A program made the position numbers and the translations under genes. Below, in pieces: positions 24,962-32,767 of a DNA stretch of 64,000 bases; position 1 is the stretch's first letter, and every line of letters starts with the position of its first letter. The notes beneath the pieces were generated by a model that saw only the letters and a list, made by a program, of their open reading frames with translations, was not told where the DNA came from and did no database searches. The DNA comes from Oscillospiraceae bacterium (GTDB lineage Bacteria > Bacillota > Clostridia > Oscillospirales > Oscillospiraceae), in assembly GCA_017445385.1 (NCBI GenBank), contig JAFSUG010000001.1, positions 1 through 64,000 on the forward strand, in the 5' to 3' direction.

Positions 24962-25593
24962 GATTTGGCTCCCAAAGCGTAGATTTTTTCCATCAGCTCG
25001 TCCGTATAGCGGCGGAGCGTTTCCGGAGATGCTTTGCGGTCTTCCTGCGGCAGCGCGTACGGCTTGCCGATCACAACGCGCACCGGGCTGAACGGATGGC
25101 GGTTTTCCGAAACGTAAACCGGAAGGATCGGAACGTCGCCGCGCAGCGCGAACATCGCCGCACCTGTTTTGCCCTGCGCCGGTTCGCCGTCCGAGGCGCG
25201 GACGCGGCTGCCGTCAGGCAGCGCTATAACGCGCGTGCCCTCGGGGTAGAGCAGCAGGCTCTCGCCACCGCGCAGCGCCTGCAGCGCGGCTTTGATCGCT
25301 GTAACGTCGTGCTCGCCGCGATGTACGCCGAAAACGTTGCATTTGCGCAAAAACGCGCCAAGAATGGGAATTTCCATCAGCTCCGCCTTTGCCATGATGC
25401 GCGGGAATCTGCCGAGCCGCAGTGCGAGCAGCATCCAGATCGGGTCCGCCATGCCGGCGTGATTCGCGCAGATGATATACTGCTTTCCGCGCGCAACGTT
25501 TTCGCGCCCTTTTACAGAGAAAAACGGATGCCAAAAGCGGAAGATCACCGCGCAGAGGCAGTAGAGAAAACAATAGAAGAAACCGCCGTTCAT
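24958..25593 (-). CDS. plsC: 1-acyl-sn-glycerol-3-phosphate acyltransferase
   Basis: 211 residues of the PlsC family. It acylates lysophosphatidic acid at the membrane. The NHAGMAD motif (HX4D, near 40-46) and LLLYPEGTR (EGTR, near 114-122) form the active site. The N-terminus is hydrophobic (FFYCFLYCLCAVIF), consistent with membrane anchoring. It sits between cmk and ispH/S1 with 4-bp overlaps on both sides, a conserved clostridial order. Confidence 0.93.
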   Translation of the reverse strand: MNGGFFYCFLYCLCAVIFRFWHPFFSVKGRENVARGKQYIICANHAGMADPIWMLLALRLGRFPRIMAKAELMEIPILGAFLRKCNVFGVHRGEHDVTAIKAALQALRGGESLLLYPEGTRVIALPDGSRVRASDGEPAQGKTGAAMFALRGDVPILPVYVSENRHPFSPVRVVIGKPYALPQEDRKASPETLRRYTDELMEKIYALGAKS

Positions 25594-26270
25594 GCGTTGA
25601 GCTTCTCCTTTACGATTGCAAGCATCCGCGCGGCGGTCTCATCGAGCGTGAGATTGGACGAATCCACCAAAACCGCGTCCTTCGCCTGCTTCAGCGGCGC
25701 AACGGCGCGCGTGGAATCCTGCTCGTCGCGCTTGAGCTGATCGGCAAGCACCTGCTCGTATGTATCCTTCGCGCCCTTTTCCTGCAGCTCCAGCCAGCGG
25801 CGTTTTGCGCGCACTTCGGGCGAAGCGGTTAGGAAAATTTTAACGTCCGCGTCCGGCAGAACGACTGTTCCGATGTCGCGTCCGTCCATGACAACGTTGT
25901 GCGTTTTCGCAAGATCGCGCTGCGTATCAAGCAGGAAATCGCGCACGCATTTGTGCGCCGAAACCTGCGATGCGTACATGGAGATCTCCGGCGTGCGGAT
26001 CTCGCCCGTAATGTCCTTGCCGTTGAGCAGCATGTGCTGCAGTCCGTCGCCGGGGTACTCGATCGCGACGTTCACGTCGTCAATCAGACGGCGCACGCCG
26101 TCGGCGTCCTTGCCGCCGATGCCGCAGATCCAGATGTAATAGCCCACCGTGCGGTAGATTGCGCCGGTGTCTACGTAGACGTAGCCGAGCTCGTTTGCCA
26201 GCCGCTTTGCAAGCGTGCTTTTGCCTGCGCCGGCAGGGCCGTCGATTGCGATTGCGTGAAACTGTTTCAT
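25590..26270 (-). CDS. cmk: (d)CMP kinase
   Basis: 226 residues. The enzyme phosphorylates CMP and dCMP with ATP. Walker A GPAGAGKSTLAKRLA lies near 10-24, followed by YVDTGAIYR, MDGRDIGTVVLPDADVKIFL and the R-rich lid KRRWLELQEKG. The start chosen is the ATG at 26270 (MKQFHAIAIDG), preceded by GGAGG; an upstream alternative lies inside the preceding gene. Overlaps of 4 bp at both ends place it in one operon with the flavoprotein and plsC. Confidence 0.95.
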   Translation of the reverse strand: MKQFHAIAIDGPAGAGKSTLAKRLANELGYVYVDTGAIYRTVGYYIWICGIGGKDADGVRRLIDDVNVAIEYPGDGLQHMLLNGKDITGEIRTPEISMYASQVSAHKCVRDFLLDTQRDLAKTHNVVMDGRDIGTVVLPDADVKIFLTASPEVRAKRRWLELQEKGAKDTYEQVLADQLKRDEQDSTRAVAPLKQAKDAVLVDSSNLTLDETAARMLAIVKEKLNA

Positions 26271-27508
26271 TTTGAACCTCCCTGCATGGCGGCGGCAAGC
26301 CCTGCGGCGTGACCGGTCGCCCATGCGATTTGCAAGTTGAATCCGCCCGTCCGGGCGTCAAGATCTAAAAGTTCTCCGGCAAAATACAGCCCCGGCAGCA
26401 GCTTCGATTCCATCGTGCGCGGATTGACCTCCCGCACGTCTACGCCGCCGGCTGTAACGATCGCCTCTTCAATCGGACGCTTGCCCTGAATCGGCAGCGC
26501 GATCCGCTTGAGCGACTGCACGAGCCGCTTGCGCCCGTCGCGCGTCAGCGAATTTGCCGCAAGCGTCGGCGCGATCTGCGCCGCGCGCAAAACGGGAACG
26601 ATCAGCGCGCGCGGCAAAAGCGACGTCAGCGCCGCTTCCATCGGGCTGTTCTGATACTGCTTCAGATCGCGCAAAATACGCGCGTCCAGCGCAGCCTCGT
26701 CCAGCGCAGGCTTCAAGTCAAGATAGGCGGTAAAGCCCGTTTCTCTGCCGAGATAGGTGCTTGCGGTCAGCGCCATCGGACCGTCCAAGCCGTAGCCTGT
26801 CAGCGTGAGCTCGCCGCGCTCTGCGTAAACGGTTTTGCCGCTTTCGTTTTGCAGCGTCAGCTCCACGTTTTTCAGCGCAAGACCTGCGCGGCAGATCGGC
26901 GCGTCGCAAAGCAGCGGAACGAGCGAGCCTGTCGGCTCAATGATGGTATGGCCTGCCTGCCGCGCCAGCGCGTAGCCGTCGCCCGTGGAGCCGGTGCGCG
27001 GATACGATGCGCCGCCCGTTGCAAGCAAAACGCGCCCGGCGCGGAAATCGCCGCGCGATGCGTGAATGCCGCAAAGCGTTCCGTTTTCAATCAGAAGGCG
27101 CTCCGCCGTGCCTGTAAAGAAGCCGATGCGCAGCTCGCGCATTCGGTTGTTCAGCGCGTCGATCACGTCCGCCGCATGGTCGGAGCAGGGGAACACCCGA
27201 TTGCCGCGCTCCGTTTTGAGCGGACAGCCGAGCGCTTCAAAAAACGCGATCGTGGAAGACGGCGGAAACGCTTGCATCGCGGCATATAAGAATTTCGGGT
27301 TTGTGCGCGTCTGCGCAAGGCAGGTCTGCGCGTCGCTGTCGTTCGTTACGTTGCAGCGGCCTTTGCCGGTTATATAGAGCTTGCGCCCCGGGCGGCCGTT
27401 TTTCTCCAGAACGGCAACGCTTGCGCCCTGCTCAGCTGCGGTGATTGCCGCCATCATGCCGCTTGCGCCCGCGCCGACGATCAGAAAATCAACTGTCGAA
27501 CCGTTCAT
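26267..27508 (-). CDS. NAD(P)/FAD-dependent oxidoreductase, HI0933/YhiN (BaiN-like) family
   Basis: 413 residues from the ATG at 27508 (MNGSTVDFLIVGAGAS). The N-terminal FAD-binding GAGASGMMAA is followed by the family signature RKLYITGKGRCNVTND. The ATGGASYPRTGSTGDGY segment and C-terminal RTGGFNLQIAWATGHAAG are also typical. Members include the bile-acid enzyme BaiN, but substrates are mostly unknown and a bile-acid role should not be assumed. Its start lies within the last 20 bp of the regulator gene. Confidence 0.88.
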   Translation of the reverse strand: MNGSTVDFLIVGAGASGMMAAITAAEQGASVAVLEKNGRPGRKLYITGKGRCNVTNDSDAQTCLAQTRTNPKFLYAAMQAFPPSSTIAFFEALGCPLKTERGNRVFPCSDHAADVIDALNNRMRELRIGFFTGTAERLLIENGTLCGIHASRGDFRAGRVLLATGGASYPRTGSTGDGYALARQAGHTIIEPTGSLVPLLCDAPICRAGLALKNVELTLQNESGKTVYAERGELTLTGYGLDGPMALTASTYLGRETGFTAYLDLKPALDEAALDARILRDLKQYQNSPMEAALTSLLPRALIVPVLRAAQIAPTLAANSLTRDGRKRLVQSLKRIALPIQGKRPIEEAIVTAGGVDVREVNPRTMESKLLPGLYFAGELLDLDARTGGFNLQIAWATGHAAGLAAAMQGGSK

Positions 27509-28352
27509 AGATATCGTATTCCGACCAGAGCTTTTCAAGGTCTGCAAGCGATTCGGAAAACTCCGTGCCGAGCCGTCGGCTGATCGCAACAACCAGCGCG
27601 TTTACAACGCTCAGCGGCGCAACGAGCGAATCCACAAACGAGACCATCTCGCTCTTTGCCAGAAGCACATGGTCGGAAATGCGGGCGATCGGCGCCTGCA
27701 AACTGTCGGTAATGGCAATGAGCGTGCCGCCGTTCGTTTTTACGTATTGCATCGCGTTGACCGTGCGGCGCGAATAGCGCGGCAGGCTGATGCCGATGAT
27801 CGCATCGCCGCTGCCGCTGTGCATCAGCTGCTCCAGCATTTCGCTCGATGCCGTTGAGGTTACGAGCCGCACCTCGCCCAGCATGATCCGCAGGTAGAAG
27901 TTGAGAAAGCTCGCGATCGTCGAGGACGAGCGCGCGCCGACGATATAGACCTTGTTCGCGTTCACGATTGCCGAAACGGCGGCATCCAGCGCGTCGCGGT
28001 CAAGAATTTCGGAGGTGCGCTGCAGCGTGTGAATGTCAGACTGGATCACCATGGAAACAACGTCCTGATCGGCAAACTGCGTATTTGCCGCCTCAACGCG
28101 CTGCACGGAGGTCAGCCGCGTGCGCAGAACGTCCTGCAGCGCCTTCTGCATCTCCGGGTAGCCCTCGTAGCCAAGCTCCATCGCAAAGCGCACAACGGTC
28201 GATTCCGAAACCTGCGTTGCTGCGCCCAGCTTGTTGGCGGTTAAAAACGCCGCCTTGTCGTAAGATTCCAATATGTAGGCGGCGATGCGCTTTTGCCCCT
28301 TGGAAAAGCCCTCCATGCCGTCACGCATTTTCGTTAAAATATCAGCGCTCAT
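27489..28352 (-). CDS. MurR/RpiR-family transcriptional regulator
   Basis: 287 residues. The N-terminal RpiR-type helix-turn-helix (about 1-75, with AYILESYDKAAFLTANKLGAATQVSESTVVRFAM) is followed by a SIS sugar-phosphate-binding domain (about 130-250, with VYIVGARSSSTIASFL). The start is the ATG at 28352 behind GGGAGGAAACGCT. Regulators of this family respond to phosphosugars. Nothing in the downstream operon (flavoprotein, cmk, plsC) points to a specific sugar. It is first in its transcript. Confidence 0.9.
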   Translation of the reverse strand: MSADILTKMRDGMEGFSKGQKRIAAYILESYDKAAFLTANKLGAATQVSESTVVRFAMELGYEGYPEMQKALQDVLRTRLTSVQRVEAANTQFADQDVVSMVIQSDIHTLQRTSEILDRDALDAAVSAIVNANKVYIVGARSSSTIASFLNFYLRIMLGEVRLVTSTASSEMLEQLMHSGSGDAIIGISLPRYSRRTVNAMQYVKTNGGTLIAITDSLQAPIARISDHVLLAKSEMVSFVDSLVAPLSVVNALVVAISRRLGTEFSESLADLEKLWSEYDIYERFDS

Positions 28353-28386
28353 AGCGTTTCCTCCCGGAAAAAACCTTTCTGTATGT

Positions 28387-28415
28387 ATCATACTCGCAAA
28401 ATCAGTGAAAGACAA
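28387..28415 (-). promoter_or_regulatory. promoter for the rpiR-flavoprotein-cmk-plsC-ispH operon
   Basis: On the minus strand TTGTCT (28410-28415), a 17-bp spacer and TATGAT (28387-28392), 35 bp before the start codon at 28352. Confidence 0.7.
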
Positions 28416-28445
28416 TCGTTTTCCGCAAAAAATGCAAGAGAAATT

Positions 28446-29147
28446 TCAAAAAAGTGTTTTGATTTCCGATTCCGTCAGATAGCGCCACTTCCCGGCAGGC
28501 AGATCGCCGAGCGAAAGATTGCCCTCCCGAATCCGCCGCAAGCGCGTAACCGTAAGGCCTGCAGCCTCGCAGAGGCGGCGGATTTGACGGTTTCTGCCCT
28601 CGCGGAGCGTAATCTCCAAAAGCGCAAGATCGCCGCTCTGATCCTTCATGCGAACGGTTGCCGGCTTCGTTTTGCGCCCATCGATCACGATCGGGTGTGT
28701 GAGCTGCTTTTCCGCGCCGGGCGCGTAATGGCTCACCCAGACGAGATAGTCTTTTTCCGTTTCGCCGCTCGGATGCGCGAGCCGATAGGCGAGATCGCCG
28801 TCGTTCGTCATCAGAAGCAGCCCCTCGGAGTACTGGTCGAGCCGCCCGATGGGGTAAACGCGCACCGGGCAGTCTGCAACGAGCTCGGCTACGCTCTTTC
28901 GCCCGCGCTCGTCGCGCATCGTGGTTACGAAGCCGCGCGGCTTATGCAGCATCAGGCAAACGCGCTCCGGCATCGCCGGGAGCGGTTTGCCGTCAATCAT
29001 GATCGTGTCTTTTTCGGGATCGGCGCTTTCGCCGAGCAGGGCGATCCTGCCGTTTACGCAGACGCGCCCTGCCTCGATCATCGCTTCCGCCGCGCGGCGC
29101 GATGCTGCGCCGTAACGCGATAAAATTTTCTGCAGTCGTTCTTCCAT
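28446..29147 (-). CDS. pseudouridine synthase, RsuA/RluB family
   Basis: 233 residues. An N-terminal S4 RNA-binding domain (about 3-50, LQKILSRYGAASRRAAEAMI) precedes the catalytic domain with GRLDQYSEGLLLMTNDG. Asp104 there is the nucleophile. It isomerises uridine in ribosomal RNA, probably 23S (RluB-like), the usual partner of scpA/scpB in Firmicutes. The 9-bp gap to the upstream carboxypeptidase indicates co-transcription. Confidence 0.92.
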   Translation of the reverse strand: MEERLQKILSRYGAASRRAAEAMIEAGRVCVNGRIALLGESADPEKDTIMIDGKPLPAMPERVCLMLHKPRGFVTTMRDERGRKSVAELVADCPVRVYPIGRLDQYSEGLLLMTNDGDLAYRLAHPSGETEKDYLVWVSHYAPGAEKQLTHPIVIDGRKTKPATVRMKDQSGDLALLEITLREGRNRQIRRLCEAAGLTVTRLRRIREGNLSLGDLPAGKWRYLTESEIKTLF

Positions 29148-29156
29148 GGTTGCTCC

Positions 29157-29939
29157 TTACGATTGTTCAAAGCCGTAATCCAGCATTCGGGCGTGATCCG
29201 CCCAATCGTTGCCGTCGTTGATCGTTACGGCAATCAGCCGCGTTCCATCGCGCTCCGCCGCGCTTACGAGAATGCGTCCTGCCGCCTTCGTATAGCCTGT
29301 TTTTACGCCGATTGCGCCGTCATAGCGCCATAACAGCTTGTTGTGATTTGCAAGCGACCGCTCGCCGAACGTGTGCGTTTTCGTGGAAACAACCGTGCGG
29401 AACAGGTCGTTTTCCAGCGCAAAGGCGGTCAGCTTCGCGAGATCGGCTGCGGTTGAATAATTTTCGCTGCTGTCCAGCCCGTGCGGATTGCCGAAACGCG
29501 TATCGGCAAGGCCGAGTTCTTCCGCGCGACGGTTCATGCGCAGCACGAAGGCGGCTTCATCGCCGTCTAAATACTGCGCAAGCGCAACGGCGGCGTCGTT
29601 GCCCGATTGCAGCATCAGCCCGTAGAGCAGATCCCCGATTGTCAGCACCTCGCCCTCTTTCAGATAAAGGGAAGAGCCTTCAATCCCAACCGCCTCCGGA
29701 CGGATCGTTGTCCGCGCCGCCGGATCGCACGTTTCCGCAATCAGCAGCGCGGTCATGATTTTCGTTGTGCTTGCGATCAGACTGCGTGCGTTTTCGTTCT
29801 TCGCGTACAGCACCTCGCCGGTTTTTCCGTTGATCAAAATTGCGGATTTTGCGGCGGTTTGCGGCGCGGCAAATGCCGTGAAAAGCAGCATTGCGGCGGC
29901 AAGTAGGCCTGCCGCCGCAATGCGTACAGCTCGTTTCAT
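29157..29939 (-). CDS. D-alanyl-D-alanine carboxypeptidase (serine-type PBP)
   Basis: 260 residues with an N-terminal signal peptide (about 1-25, AAAGLLAAAMLLFTAFA), so it acts outside the membrane. Catalytic motifs: SxxK as STTK (57-60), SGND for the SxN motif, and KTG in GVKTGYTK. It trims the terminal D-Ala from peptidoglycan stem peptides. It lacks the C-terminal beta domain of longer PBP5/DacF proteins and thus any obvious anchor. Its place after ytfJ resembles DacF neighbourhoods in spore-formers, but a sporulation role is inferred. Confidence 0.9.
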   Translation of the reverse strand: MKRAVRIAAAGLLAAAMLLFTAFAAPQTAAKSAILINGKTGEVLYAKNENARSLIASTTKIMTALLIAETCDPAARTTIRPEAVGIEGSSLYLKEGEVLTIGDLLYGLMLQSGNDAAVALAQYLDGDEAAFVLRMNRRAEELGLADTRFGNPHGLDSSENYSTAADLAKLTAFALENDLFRTVVSTKTHTFGERSLANHNKLLWRYDGAIGVKTGYTKAAGRILVSAAERDGTRLIAVTINDGNDWADHARMLDYGFEQS

Positions 29940-29988
29940 TTCAGATCACCCGAATTAGTGTCTGTGCTGCGCGCGAAAGAGATACCTG

Positions 29989-30381
29989 TTAAATTTCTTC
30001 TGTTTTTTCGTTTTTTTCCGGAATCAGCGAAAGCAGCTTGTCCGCAACGTCGGGCAGAAGCTCGATCAGGCGGTCAACGGAGTTGTTCGCGGGCGCCGGA
30101 ATCGGCAGAACGCGGCAGCCGCTGTCTTTCGAAATGAGAAACGCAACGGGCGTAATATCGGCAAGTGCGCCTGCGCCGCCGCCGTAGGGCTTATTGCCGT
30201 CGGAATGCTTGGTTGTAAATTCGCTGCCGCCGCCGGCAAAGCTGATTTTTACGCGGGAAATGGGGATCACGGTCGTGCCGTCCGCCGTGATGATCGGCTG
30301 ACCGATCACGGTGTTGGAATCCGCCATCGTGCGAATTTTTTCCAGGGAGTTTTCCATCATATCATTGATCGGATTCGTCAT
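29989..30381 (-). CDS. ytfJ: sporulation protein YtfJ (GerW family)
   Basis: 130 residues matching the YtfJ/GerW family: an N-terminal MMENSLEKIRTMADSNTVIG segment, ADGTTVIPISRVKISFAGGGSEF, the Gly-rich GGGAGA, then VAFLISKD. The charged tail is KNEKTEE. GerW is needed for spore germination responses in Bacillus, so its presence supports a spore-forming host. It overlaps the DUF2953 gene by 20 bp, the usual partner order in Firmicutes. Confidence 0.93.
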   Translation of the reverse strand: MTNPINDMMENSLEKIRTMADSNTVIGQPIITADGTTVIPISRVKISFAGGGSEFTTKHSDGNKPYGGGAGALADITPVAFLISKDSGCRVLPIPAPANNSVDRLIELLPDVADKLLSLIPEKNEKTEEI

Positions 30382-30955
30382 TGTGCTTTACCGCCTTTCG
30401 TATTTTCAGCCATCCGGAAAGCGCCCGGAAAGCAATCTGTAAAATTGCGAAAAGATTGATCGTTGCCTGCGCGCAGGCGTAGAGCCTGATTTCCTTGCAC
30501 TCGGGGTCATATTCTGCGGAGAGGTTCCGCTTCTTGATGCGAAACGCGCGCTCCAAAATCGGCGTAACCGCGCCGATCGCCGCCCATGCTCTTCCGTAGC
30601 CGATCGCGGCGTCGCCGGCGTCCGCGCCGCCGAACGTCGCGCGGATGGTCAGCTCGCGGATGCAGATCCTGCGCCAAAGGCGGCCGAGCAGATCGAGCGC
30701 CAGCGATGCGTAATCCAAAAGGGTTCGCACCGGCGGAAGCGGCTTTTTTTCTTTTTCTTCTTTGGGCTTTTCTTCTTTTTTCGGTTTTTCCGCTTTCGGT
30801 TTTTTCGGCTTTTTCTTTTTCGCCGGATAAAGCGTTAGGCGAAGCGGACCGATACAGAGCCATACGCGCAAATCGTCTTTATATTCCGCGCGTGCGCCGA
30901 GCGGAAGAAAGAGCAAAAGCGCGATAGCCGCAAGCGCGATCAGCGCGGCGATCAT
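30362..30955 (-). CDS. DUF2953 domain-containing membrane protein
   Basis: 197 residues. A leading transmembrane helix (IAALIALAAIALLLFLPLG) is followed by a DUF2953-like extracytoplasmic beta region. A Lys/Glu/Pro-rich linker (about 48-75) contains many KKPKKPKAEKPKKEE-type repeats. The second half is amphipathic, with TIRATFGGADAGDAAIGYGRAWAA. Members are found beside ytfJ in spore-formers and their function is unknown. It overlaps scpB by 4 bp and ytfJ by 20 bp. Confidence 0.82.
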   Translation of the reverse strand: MIAALIALAAIALLLFLPLGARAEYKDDLRVWLCIGPLRLTLYPAKKKKPKKPKAEKPKKEEKPKEEKEKKPLPPVRTLLDYASLALDLLGRLWRRICIRELTIRATFGGADAGDAAIGYGRAWAAIGAVTPILERAFRIKKRNLSAEYDPECKEIRLYACAQATINLFAILQIAFRALSGWLKIRKAVKHNDESDQ

Positions 30956-31548
30956 TGCGCCGCTTCTCCTTCGGGCTGCTCCGCCTGCGCTTCTTGCGTT
31001 TCCATCTCCATCGCAAGCTGTTCGCCGGTTTTCAGCTTCACAAGGTCCGCCTCCGGCAGCTCATCGAGCGAGGAAAGCCCGAACGTGCGCAGAAAGTCCG
31101 GCGTTGTTTTATAGAGAATCGGTCTGCCGGGGACGTTCAGCCGCCCGCAGTCCTCAATCAGCTTTTTCGTTTGCAGCGCCGCTATGGAATACGAGCTGTC
31201 TACGCCGCGGATCTGCTCAACGAGCGCCTTTGTCGCCGGCTGATAGTAGGCGATCACGGTCAGCGTTTCAAGCTGCGATGCTGAAAGGCGCGGCGGCTTT
31301 CTCGTTTCCAGCGCGCGCGTTACGTACTGCGCCATCTCCGAAGAGGAAACCATCTGATAGGCGTTTTCCAGCTTCACAACGCGAACGCCGCTGCGCTCAA
31401 ACGCGAGGCGGTCGGAAAGCGCTTTGCAAACGTCGTGAATCTCGCTTTCGTCTACCTCCAGCGTCTGCGCCATGCGCTGCACGCTTACGCATTCGCCGGC
31501 TGCGAACAAAATCGCGGTTACGGCTCTTTCAATGTCTTTCGGATCCAT
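30952..31548 (-). CDS. scpB: segregation and condensation protein B
   Basis: 198 residues of the SMC-associated ScpB family: two winged-helix domains, with AVTAILFAAGECVS at the N-terminus, LSASQLETLTVIAYYQPATKALVEQIRGVDSSY in the second half, and GRPILYKTTPDFL. The C-terminus is Glu/Gln/Ala-rich. With ScpA and SMC it forms the condensin complex that compacts the chromosome. It begins one base after the scpA stop. Confidence 0.95.
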   Translation of the reverse strand: MDPKDIERAVTAILFAAGECVSVQRMAQTLEVDESEIHDVCKALSDRLAFERSGVRVVKLENAYQMVSSSEMAQYVTRALETRKPPRLSASQLETLTVIAYYQPATKALVEQIRGVDSSYSIAALQTKKLIEDCGRLNVPGRPILYKTTPDFLRTFGLSSLDELPEADLVKLKTGEQLAMEMETQEAQAEQPEGEAAQ

Positions 31549-31549
31549 C

Positions 31550-32332
31550 TTAGGTCAAATCCTCCGGCGTTTTGAGATAGGTCACGGTCGTTTCGCCGCG
31601 TTCGTCCTCGCCGATGGAAACCGAGCTGAGCCGGCAAAGCTCCAAAATGGCAAGGAACGTGGCAACGATCTCCGAGCGGCTCTTGCTGCCGCGGAACAGG
31701 CTGCGGAATTTCGTAACGCCGCGCGAGATCAGACGCTTGAGCACCTCGGCGGCTTTTTTCGTAACGGGGTAGGGGTCTTTTGTAACGATCGCGCGGAAGC
31801 CGGCAAGCACCGGCGGCAGCTCTCTGCCCGCGCGGTCAGTCATCGCGGCAAGCGCGGCGGTCAGATCCTCGGGGCTGTGGCGATAGCGGTAAGTGCCGTC
31901 CGGCCGGAGCGGCTCCGGCTCTTTCGGGAACATCCCGAGCCCGAGCTCGTTGCGGTCTTCCAAAAATTTCGCCGCGTTTTTGATCTGCTCGTATGCCTCC
32001 TGGCGCTGGCGCTCTTCGAGCGAGCGGATCAGCAGCTCCATCTCGCTGAGCGCTTCCGCCTGCTCGGCGGCCGAGAGCAGCATTTTCGTTTTAATGTACA
32101 TCAGATGCGACGCCATTGCGATAAATTCGCTGGCGATCTCCATATCCATGCGCTGCATCTCATCGAGATAGGCGAGATACTGCTCCAAAATGGAGGTGAT
32201 GCTGATGTCCTGTATTTCGATTTTGTTCTTGCTCAGCAGCAGCAGAATCACGTCCAGCGGTCCGTCGAAATCCTCAAGCGTTTCCGCCTTCGACCGCACG
32301 ACGCCTTCCAAGTGATACTTCGGCTCGTTCAT
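31550..32332 (-). CDS. scpA: segregation and condensation protein A
   Basis: 260 residues, the kleisin subunit of the SMC-ScpAB condensin. Characteristic: FDGPLDVILLLLSKNKIEIQDISITSILEQYLAYL near the N-terminus, the SEFIAMASHLMYIKTKMLL helix, and a C-terminal winged helix (SRSEIVATFLAILELCRLSSVS). The start used is the ATG at 32332 (MNEPKYHLEG); the ribosome-binding site is weak. It is the first gene of a six-gene operon driven from 32364-32392. Confidence 0.94.
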   Translation of the reverse strand: MNEPKYHLEGVVRSKAETLEDFDGPLDVILLLLSKNKIEIQDISITSILEQYLAYLDEMQRMDMEIASEFIAMASHLMYIKTKMLLSAAEQAEALSEMELLIRSLEERQRQEAYEQIKNAAKFLEDRNELGLGMFPKEPEPLRPDGTYRYRHSPEDLTAALAAMTDRAGRELPPVLAGFRAIVTKDPYPVTKKAAEVLKRLISRGVTKFRSLFRGSKSRSEIVATFLAILELCRLSSVSIGEDERGETTVTYLKTPEDLT

Positions 32333-32363
32333 AGTATTTCCCGATTTCTTTTGTATTTTGTGT

Positions 32364-32392
32364 ATTATAGCATTTCTGCCGTTGTTTGGCAA
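32364..32392 (-). promoter_or_regulatory. promoter of the scpA operon
   Basis: On the minus strand TTGCCA (32387-32392), a 17-bp spacer and a perfect TATAAT (32364-32369), about 32 bp before the scpA start codon. Confidence 0.8.
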
Positions 32393-32435
32393 GTTTTTAG
32401 GTGAGAAACAAACGCGTTGCCACAATATAATGTGG

Positions 32436-32464
32436 TTGCAATTTCGAACAAATGGTCGTATAAT
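32436..32464 (+). promoter_or_regulatory. promoter of the Y-family polymerase operon
   Basis: TTGCAA (32436-32441), a 17-bp spacer and perfect TATAAT (32459-32464). One LexA-like box fills the spacer and a second starts just after the -10, so repressor binding would block polymerase. Confidence 0.85.
32445..32458 (+). promoter_or_regulatory. LexA (SOS) box 1
   Basis: CGAACAAATGGTCG fits the Firmicutes SOS operator (CGAAC-N4-GTTYG) except for one base in the right half. It lies between the -35 and -10 elements, 21 bp upstream of box 2. Confidence 0.65.
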
Positions 32465-32465
32465 T

Positions 32466-32479
32466 AGAACAAATGTTTG
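32466..32479 (+). promoter_or_regulatory. LexA (SOS) box 2
   Basis: AGAACAAATGTTTG matches the core of the Bacillus-type operator CGAACRNRYGTTYC at every internal position and differs only at the outermost bases. It covers the transcription start region. Confidence 0.8.
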
Positions 32480-32496
32480 AATAAGGAGGACGGAGT

Positions 32497-32766
32497 ATGG
32501 AAGTCGGCAGTCATCCGATCCAGGTTTTGTCGCTCACAACGGCGGATGGGCAGCTTCAGCCGCTGCGCTTCCGCTTTGAGGACGAGGCGCATCAGCTCCA
32601 TACGGTCAAGGTGCTGGAGATCCTCGATACGCGCAAGGTGTCGCACGTCGGCATCGACGCGCTGACGTTTTTGTGCCGCGCGGAGGCGGACGGCATGCGC
32701 CATCTGTTTGAGCTGCGCTACGCGATCCGCAGCCATCGCTGGAATCTTGCGAGAAGGCTTTACTGA
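32497..32766 (+). CDS. conserved hypothetical protein preceding the Y-family polymerase
   Basis: 89 residues from an ATG behind AAGGAGGACGGAGT. It is a small, soluble, beta-rich-looking protein (HPIQVLSLTTADGQLQPLRFRFEDEA at its start, read in part) with no catalytic motif I recognise. Its stop is one base from the polymerase start, and both are behind the same LexA-controlled promoter. That points to a DNA-damage role as an accessory of the polymerase. The function is unknown. Confidence 0.8.
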   Translation: MEVGSHPIQVLSLTTADGQLQPLRFRFEDEAHQLHTVKVLEILDTRKVSHVGIDALTFLCRAEADGMRHLFELRYAIRSHRWNLARRLY

Positions 32767-32767
32767 A

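Noticed and set aside
30728-30830. Low-complexity stretch near the DUF2953 gene as an assembly artefact
   Set aside because: It is in frame and encodes the Lys/Glu/Pro-rich linker common in such proteins.
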